64,000 nt of DNA, taken from Paralithodes platypus (lineage: Eukaryota; Arthropoda; Malacostraca; Decapoda; Lithodidae). The position numbers and the translations under genes were made by a program. Location: contig CM064571.1 of NCBI GenBank assembly GCA_032716605.1, positions 11,290,405-11,354,404 of the forward strand. Direction: 5' to 3'. The notes under the pieces are model-generated. The model ran no database searches, was not told the origin of the DNA, and saw nothing but the letters and a program-made list of their open reading frames with translations. How positions within the stretch are numbered: the first letter of the stretch is position 1; each line of letters begins with the position of its first letter. Of the stretch, positions 56,696-64,000 are shown piece after piece.

Positions 56696-58064
56696 TTACA
56701 GTACGGGTCTATCTGGTTGTATATTATTAGTGAATTACAGTACGGGTCTATCTGGTTGTATATTATTAGTGAATTACAGTACGGGTCTATCTGGTTGTAT
56801 ATTATTAGTGAATTACAGTACGGGTCTATCTGGTTGTATATTATTAGTGAATTACAGTACGGGTCTATCTGGTTGTATATTATTAGTGAATTACAGTACG
56901 GGTCTATCTGGTTGTATATTATTAGTGAATTACAGTACGGGTCTATCTGGTTGTATATTATTAGTGAATTACAGTACGGGTCTATCTGGTTGTATATTAT
57001 TAGTGAATTACAGTACGGGTCTATCTGGTTGTATATTATTAGTGAATTACAGTACGGGTCTATCTGGTTGTATATTATTAGTGAATTACAGTACGGGTCT
57101 ATCTGGTTGTATATTATTAGTGAATTACAGTACGGGTCTATCTGGTTGTATATTATTAGTGAATTACAGTACGGGTCTATCTGGTTGTATATTATTAGTG
57201 AATTACAGTACGGGTCTATCTGGTTGTATATTATTAGTGAATTACAGTACGGGTCTATCTGGTTGTATATTAGTGAATTACAGTACGGGTCTATCTGGTT
57301 GTATATTATTAGTGAATTACAGTACGGGTCTATCTGGTTGTATATTATTAGTGAATTACAGTACGGGTCTATCTGGTTGTATATTATTAGTGAATTACAG
57401 TACGGGTCTATCTGGTTGTATATTATTAGTGAATTACAGTACGGGTCTATCTGGTTGTATATTATTAGTGAATTACAGTACGGGTCTATCTGGTTGTATA
57501 TTATTAGTGAATTACAGTACGGGTCTATCTGGTTGTATATTATTAGTGAATTACAGTACGGGTCTATCTGGTTTTATTACTAGTGAATTACAGTACGGGT
57601 CTATCTGGTTGTATATTATTAGTGAATTACAGTACGGGTCTATCTGGTTGTATATTATTAGTGAATTACAGTACGGGTCTATCTGGTTGTATATTATTAG
57701 TGAATTACAGTACGGGTCTATCTGGTTGTATATTATTAGTGAATTACAGTACGGGTCTATCTGGTTGTATATTATTAGTGAATTACAGTACGGGTCTATC
57801 TGGTTGTATATTATTAGTGAATTACAGTACGGGTCTATCTGGTTGTATATTATTAGTGAATTACAGTACGGGTCTATCTGGTTGTATATTATTAGTGAAT
57901 TACAGTACGGGTCTATCTGGTTGTATATTATTAGTGAATTACAGTACGGGTCTATCTGGTTGTATATTATTAGTGAATTACAGTACGGGTCTATCTGGTT
58001 GTATATTATTAGTGAATTACAGTACGGGTCTATCTGGTTGTATATTATTAGTGAATTACAGTAC

Positions 58065-58125
58065 GCTGGTTGTTTAGTTAAGTACAGTACGGGCTATCTG
58101 GTTGTATTAATTATTAGTGAAATTA
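58065..58125. repeat. irregular satellite units
   Basis: GCTGGTTGTTTAGTTAAG, a CTATCTGG with GGGC before it, and an added A in GTGAAATTACAG disturb three successive units. Confidence 0.75.
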
Positions 58126-59300
58126 CAGTACGGGTCTATCTGGTTGTATATTATTAGTGAATTACAGTACGGGTCTATCTGGTTGTATATTATTAGTGAA
58201 TTACAGTACGGGTCTATCTGGTTGTATATTATTAGTGAATTACAGTACGGGTCTATCTGGTTGTATAGTATTAGTGAATTACAGTACGGGTCTATCTGAT
58301 ATTATTAGTGAATTACAGTACGGGTCTATCTGGTTGTATATTATTAGTGAATTACAGTACGGGTCTATCTGGTTGTATATTATTAGTGAATTACAGTACG
58401 GGTCTATCTGGTTGTATATTATTAGTGAATTACAGTACGGGTCTATCTGGTTGTATATTATTAGTGAATTACAGTACGGGTCTATCTGGTTGTATATTAT
58501 TAGTGAATTACAGTACGGGTCTATCTGGTTGTATATTACTAGTGAACGTAGTCTATCTGGTGGTGTATATTACTAGTGAATTACAGTACGGGTCTATCTG
58601 GTTGTATTACTAGTGAATTACAGTACGGGTCTATCTGGTTGTATATTATTAGTGAATTACAGTACGGGTCTATCTGGTTGTATATTATTAGTGAATTACA
58701 GTACGGGTCTATCTGGTTGTATATTATTAGTGAATTACAGTACGGGTCTATCTGGTTGTATATTATTAGTGAATTACAGTACGGGTCTATCTGGTTGTAT
58801 ATTATTAGTGAATTACAGTACGGGTCTATCTGGTTGTATATTATTAGTGAATTACAGTACGGGTCTATCTGGTTGTATATTATTAGTGAATTACAGTACG
58901 GGTCTATCTGGTTGTATATTATTAGTGAATTACAGTACGGGTCTATCTGGTTGTATATTATTAGTGAATTACAGTACGGGTCTATCTGGTTGTATATTAT
59001 TAGTGAATTACAGTACGGGTCTATCTGGTTGTATATTATTAGTGAATTACAGTACGGGTCTATCTGGTTGTATATTATTAGTGAATTACAGTACGGGTCT
59101 ATCTGGTTGTATATTATTAGTGAATTACAGTACGGGTCTATCTGGTTGTATATTATTAGTGAATTACAGTACGGGTCTATCTGGTTGTATATTATTAGTG
59201 AATTACAGTACGGGTCTATCTGGTTGTATATTATTAGTGAATTACAGTACGGGTCTATCTGGTTGTATATTATTAGTGAATTACAGTACGGGTCTATCTG

Positions 59301-59520
59301 GTGGTATATTAGTGTGAATTACAGTACATCTGGTTGTATATTATTAGTGAATTACGGGTCTATCTGGTTGTATATTATTAGTGAATTACAGTACGGGTCT
59401 ATCTGGTTGTATATTATTAGTGAATTACAGTACGGGTCTATCTGGTTGTATATTATTAGTGAATTACAGTAGGTTATCTGGTTGTATATAAATTGAGTGG
59501 GTGATTACGGGTCTCTCTGG
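59301..59520. repeat. irregular satellite units
   Basis: GGTGGTATATTAGTGTG, a unit lacking CGGGTCTAT and another lacking AGTAC cluster here, followed by AGGTTATCTGG and AATTGAGTGGGTGATTACG. Confidence 0.75.
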
Positions 59521-60387
59521 TTGTATATTATTAGTGAATTACAGTACGGGTCTATCTGGTTGTATATTATTAGTGAATTACAGTACGGGTCTATCTGGTT
59601 GTATATTATTAGTGAATTACAGTACGGGTCTATCTGGTTGTATATTATTAGTGAATTACAGTACGGGTCTATCTGGTTGTATATTATTAGTGAATTACAG
59701 TACGGGTCTATCTGGTTGTATATTATTAGTGAATTACAGTACGGGTCTATCTGGTTGTATATTATTAGTGAATTACAGTACGGGTCTATCTGGTTGTATA
59801 TTATTAGTGAATTACAGTACGGGTCTATCTGGTTGTATATTATTAGTGAATTACAGTACGGGTCTATCTGGTTGTATATTATTAGTGAATTACAGTACGG
59901 GTCTATCTGGTTGTATATTATTAGTGAATTACAGTACGGGTCTATCTGGTTGTATATTATTAGTGAATTACAGTACGGGTCTATCTGGTTGTATATTATT
60001 AGTGAATTACAGTACGGGTCTATCTGGTTGTATATTATTAGTGAATTACAGTACGGGTCTATCTGGTTGTATATTATTAGTGAATTACAGTACGGGTCTA
60101 TCTGGTTGTATATTATTAGTGAATTACAGTACGGGTCTATCTGGTTGTATATTATTAGTGAATTACAGTACGGGTCTATCTGGTTGTATATTATTAGTGA
60201 ATTACAGTACGGGTCTATCTGGTTGTATATTATTAGTGAATTACAGTACGGGTCTATCTGGTTGTATATTATTAGTGAATTACAGTACGGGTCTATCTGG
60301 TTGTATATTATTAGTGAATTACAGTACGGGTCTATCTGGTTGTATATTATTAGTGAATTACAGTACGGGTCTATCTGGTTGTATATT

Positions 60388-60430
60388 ATGGTATTACAGT
60401 ATTACAGTACGGGATTATATTCATTTACGG
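60388..60430. repeat. irregular satellite units
   Basis: ATGGTATTACAGTATTACAG and GGGATTATATTCATTTACGG replace part of two units; the phase then resumes. Confidence 0.75.
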
Positions 60431-61033
60431 GTCTATCTGGTTGTATATTACTAGTGAATTACAGTACGGGTCTATCTGGTTGTATATTATTAGTGAATTA
60501 CAGTACGGGTCTATCTGGTTGTATATTATTAGTGAATTACAGTACGGGTCTATCTGGTTGTATATTATTAGTGAATTACAGTACGGGTCTATCTGGTTGT
60601 ATATTATTAGTGAATTACAGTACGGGTCTATCTGGTTGTATATTATTAGTGAATTACAGTACGGGTCTATCTGGTTGTATATTATTAGTGAATTACAGTA
60701 CGGGTCTATCTGGTTGTATATTATTAGTGAATTACAGTACGGGTCTATCTGGTTGTATATTATTAGTGAATTACAGTACGGGTCTATCTGGTTGTATATT
60801 ATTAGTGAATTACAGTACGGGTCTATCTGGTTGTATATTATTAGTGAATTACAGTACGGGTCTATCTGGTTGTATATTATTAGTGAATTACAGTACGGGT
60901 CTATCTGGTTGTATATTATTAGTGAATTACAGTACGGGTCTATCTGGTTGTATATTATTAGTGAATTACAGTACGGGTCTATCTGGTTGTATATTATTAG
61001 TGAATTACAGTACGGGTCTATCTGGTTGTATAT

Positions 61034-61142
61034 TAAAGGTGAAATACAGAACAGGGCTATCTGGTTGGATATTATAAGTGAATTACAGTACGGGTCTATC
61101 TGGTTGTACGTTGTATATGTGAATTACAGTACGGCAGTACGG
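61034..61142. repeat. irregular satellite units
   Basis: AAAGGTGAAATACAGAACAG, GGATATTATAAGTG, TGTACGTTGTATATGTG and a doubled CAGTACGG occur within three units, the most diverged unit set in the array. Confidence 0.75.
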
Positions 61143-63639
61143 GTCTATCTGGTTGTATATTATTAGTGAATTACAGTACGGGTCTATCTGGTTGTATATT
61201 ATTAGTGAATTACAGTACGGGTCTATCTGGTTGTATATTATTAGTGAATTACAGTACGGGTCTATCTGGTTGTATATAGTGAATTACAGTACGGGTCTAT
61301 CTGGTTGTATATTATTAGTGAATTACAGTACGGGTCTATCTGGTTGTATATTATTAGTGAATTACAGTACGGGTCTATCTGGTTGTATATTATTAGTGAA
61401 TTACAGTACGGGTCTATCTGGTTGTATATTATTAGTGAATTACAGTACGGGTCTATCTGGTTGTATATTATTAGTGAATTACAGTACGGGTCTATCTGGT
61501 GTATATTATTGAATTACAGTACGGGTCTATCTGGTTGTATATTATTAGTGAATTACAGTACGGGTCTATCTGGTTGTATATTAGTGAATTACAGTACGGG
61601 TCTATCTGGTTGTATATTATTAGTGAATTACAGTACGGGTCTATCTGGTTGTATATTATTAGTGAATTACAGTACGGGTCTATCTGGTTGTATATTATTA
61701 GTGAATTACAGTACGGGTCTATCTGGTTGTATATTATTAGTGAATTACAGTACGGGTCTATCTGGTTGTATATTATTAGTGAATTACAGTACGGGTCTAT
61801 CTGGTTGTATATTATTAGTGAATTACAGTACGGGTCTATCTGGTTGTATATTATTAGTGAATTACAGTACGGGTCTATCTGGTTGTATATTATTAGTGAA
61901 TTACAGTACGGGTCTATCTGGTTGTATATTATTAGTGAATTACAGTACGGGTCTATCTGGTTGTATATTATTAGTGAATTACAGTACGGGTCTATCTGGT
62001 TGTATATTATTAGTGAATTACAGTACGGGTCTATCTGGTTGTATATTATTAGTGAATTACAGTACGGGTCTATCTGGTTGTATATTATTAGTGAATTACA
62101 GTACGGGTCTATCTGGTTGTATATTATTAGTGAATTACAGTACGGGTCTATCTGGTTGTATATTATTAGTGAATTACAGTACGGGTCTATCTGGTTGTAT
62201 ATTATTAGTGAATTACAGTACGGGTCTATCTGGTTGTATATTATTAGTGAATTACAGTACGGGTCTATCTGGTTGTATATTATTAGTGAATTACAGTACG
62301 GGTCTATCTGGTTGTATATTATTAGTGAATTACAGTACGGGTCTATCTGGTTGTATATTATTAGTGAATTACAGTACGGGTCTATCTGGTTGTATATTAT
62401 TAGTGAATTACAGTACGGGTCTATCTGGTTGTATATTATTAGTGAATTACAGTACGGGTCTATCTGGTTGTATATTATTAGTGAATTACAGTACGGGTCT
62501 ATCTGGTTGTATATTATTAGTGAATTACAGTACGGGTCTATCTGGTTGTATATTATTAGTGAATTACAGTACGGGTCTATCTGGTTGTATATTATTAGTG
62601 AATTACAGTACGGGTCTATCTGGTTGTATATTATTAGTGAATTACAGTACGGGTCTATCTGGTTGTATATTATTAGTGAATTACAGTACGGGTCTATCTG
62701 GTTGTATCTATTTTGTGAATTACAGTACGGGTCTATCTGGTTGTATATTATTAGTGAATTACAGTACGGGTCTATCTGGTTGTATATTATTAGTGAATTA
62801 CAGTACGGGTCTATCTGGTTGTATATTATTAGTGAATTACAGTACGGGTCTATCTGGTTGTATATTATTAGTGAATTACAGTACGGGTCTATCTGGTTGT
62901 ATATTATTAGTGAATTACAGTACGGGTCTATCTGGTTGTATATTATTAGTGAATTACAGTACGGGTCTATCTGGTTGTATATTATTAGTGAATTACAGTA
63001 CGGGTCTATCTGGTTGTATATTATTAGTGAATTACAGTACGGGTCTATCTGGTTGTATATTATTAGTGAATTACAGTACGGGTCTATCTGGTTGTATATT
63101 ATTAGTGAATTACAGTACGGGTCTATCTGGTTGTATATTAGTGAATTACAGTACGGGTCTATCTGGTTGTATATTATAGTGAATTACAGTACGGGTCTAT
63201 CTGGTTGTATATTATTAGTGAATTACAGTACGGGTCTATCTGGTTGTATATTATTAGTGAATTACAGTACGGGTCTATCTGGTTGTATATTATTAGTGAA
63301 TTACAGTACGGGTCTATCTGGTTGTATATTAGTGAATTACAGTACGGGTCTATCTGGTTGTATATTATTAGTGAATTACAGTACGGGTCTATCTGGTTGT
63401 ATATTATTAGTGAATTACAGTACGGGTCTATCTGGTTGTATATTAGTGAATTTCAGTACGGGTCTATCTGGTTGTATATTATTAGTGAATTACAGTACGG
63501 GTCTATCTGGTTGTATATTATTAGTGAATTACAGTACGGGTCTATCTGGTTGTATATTATTAGTGAATTACAGTACGGGTCTATCTGGTTGTATATTATT
63601 AGTGAATTACAGTACGGGTCTATCTGGTTGTATATTAGT

Positions 63640-64000
63640 GAATTACAGTACCGGTCTATCTGGTTGTATATGATTAGTGAATTACAGTACGGGGCTATCT
63701 GGTTGTATATTAGTGAATTACAGTACAGGTCTATCTGGTTGTATATTAATAGGGAATTACAGTAACGGGTCTATCTGGTTGTATATTATTAGTGAATTAC
63801 AGTACGGGTCTATCTGGTTGTATATTATTAGTGAATTACAGTACGGGTCTATCTGGTTGTATATTACTAGTGAATTACAGTACGGGTCTATCTGGTTGTA
63901 TATTATTAGTGAAGTACAGTACGGGTCTATCTGGTTGTATATTATTAGTGAAGTACAGTACGGGTCTATCTGGTTGTATATTATTAGTGAATTACAGTAC
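63640..64000. repeat. diverging right part of the satellite
   Basis: Substitutions become frequent: ACCGG, TATGATTAG, ACGGGGCT, ACAGGTCT, TTAATAGGG, a TAACGG insertion and GAAGTACAG twice. Several 36-bp units also occur at 63141-63706. This may be the approach to the array's right edge. Confidence 0.6.

Larger units (their letters stand above)
40754..64000. repeat. 39-bp satellite array, about 596 units, open at the window end
   Basis: The first unit is 40754-40792, starting TTATTAGTGAATTACAG and containing GTACGGGTCTATCTGG. About one third of the unit is G+C. Most units are identical. Recurrent variants are TTACTAG for TTATTAG, a 36-bp unit lacking one TTA, and a 37-bp junction form reading GGTT(G/T)TATTACTAG. 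The array continues past 64000. Plus-strand frames encode 13-residue words NYSTGLSGCILLV or ELQYGSIWLYIIS, and a minus-strand frame encodes YNQIDPYCNSLII without any Met. None is supported as a gene. Possible roles such as centromeric or heterochromatic satellite are inference. Confidence 0.98.

Noticed and set aside
40754..64000. Very long ORFs (up to 1,309 codons) in the 39-bp satellite
   Set aside because: They are a consequence of a period divisible by three with stops in only one forward phase. There is no unique coding flank, and frames switch at every 1- or 2-bp indel.
40754..64000. CRISPR array
   Set aside because: Units are contiguous identical repeats with no unique spacers, in a eukaryotic context.
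40754..64000. Centromeric satellite identified by a CENP-B box, or telomeric repeat
   Set aside because: No CENP-B box-like motif and no TTAGG or TTAGGG array is visible in the unit, so a centromere or telomere role cannot be claimed from sequence.

Overview
This 64 kb window reads as arthropod nuclear DNA, most likely from a decapod crustacean. That is an inference from the microsatellite-rich, AT-rich background, the very dense TTAA-flanked DNA elements, and the particular mix of CR1/Jockey-like, RTE-like, BEL/Pao, Gypsy, piggyBac and mariner fragments. I see no host protein-coding gene, no rRNA and no functional tRNA gene. Every recognisable coding region belongs to a mobile element and nearly all are damaged.

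Layout: 1-3.2 kb holds a possible LTR piece, two adjacent fold-back elements (family A) and a fragment of family D. 3.2-6.6 kb is a piggyBac element bounded by TTAA, with an almost intact transposase. 6.6-9.2 kb holds a candidate TTAA element, a ~120-bp tandem repeat and a tRNA-like SINE. 9.2-12.1 kb is a second piggyBac transposase unit. 12.6-14.3 kb has a minus-strand SINE-like piece and a ~206-bp tandem repeat. 14.9-17.8 kb (minus strand) is a BEL/Pao gag-protease block with an SGNH/GDSL-type hydrolase ORF upstream and a 488-bp TTAA element between them. 19.0-20.9 kb (minus strand) is a Gypsy-like gag with a primer-binding site matching tRNA-His and an adjoining LTR end. 22.3-24.6 kb is a 5'-truncated LINE with an open reverse-transcriptase frame ending in a poly-A tail. 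24.7-31.4 kb is packed with small TTAA elements (families A to E), LINE scraps and simple repeats. 31.5-36.7 kb is a three-level nest: an RTE-like LINE split by a CR1/Jockey-like LINE, which itself carries a 248-bp TTAA MITE and a large internal inversion. 36.7-38.8 kb has more TTAA elements and an internally deleted mariner with good terminal inverted repeats. 39.7 kb has a 16-bp satellite and 40.5 kb a 129-bp (AG)n tract.

From 40,754 to the window end (about 23.2 kb, roughly 596 units) lies one uninterrupted 39-bp satellite array. Because 39 is three times 13, the repeat lacks stop codons in two forward frames and one reverse frame, which creates very long but almost certainly spurious ORFs.

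The most unusual items are the satellite and its codon-phased geometry, the shared architecture of the fold-back TTAA families, the tandem palindrome-bearing repeats at both piggyBac left ends, the SGNH hydrolase ORF beside BEL/Pao gag, the inverted LINE, and a sequence-internal empty site that documents a TTAA insertion. I see no convincing new multi-gene system.
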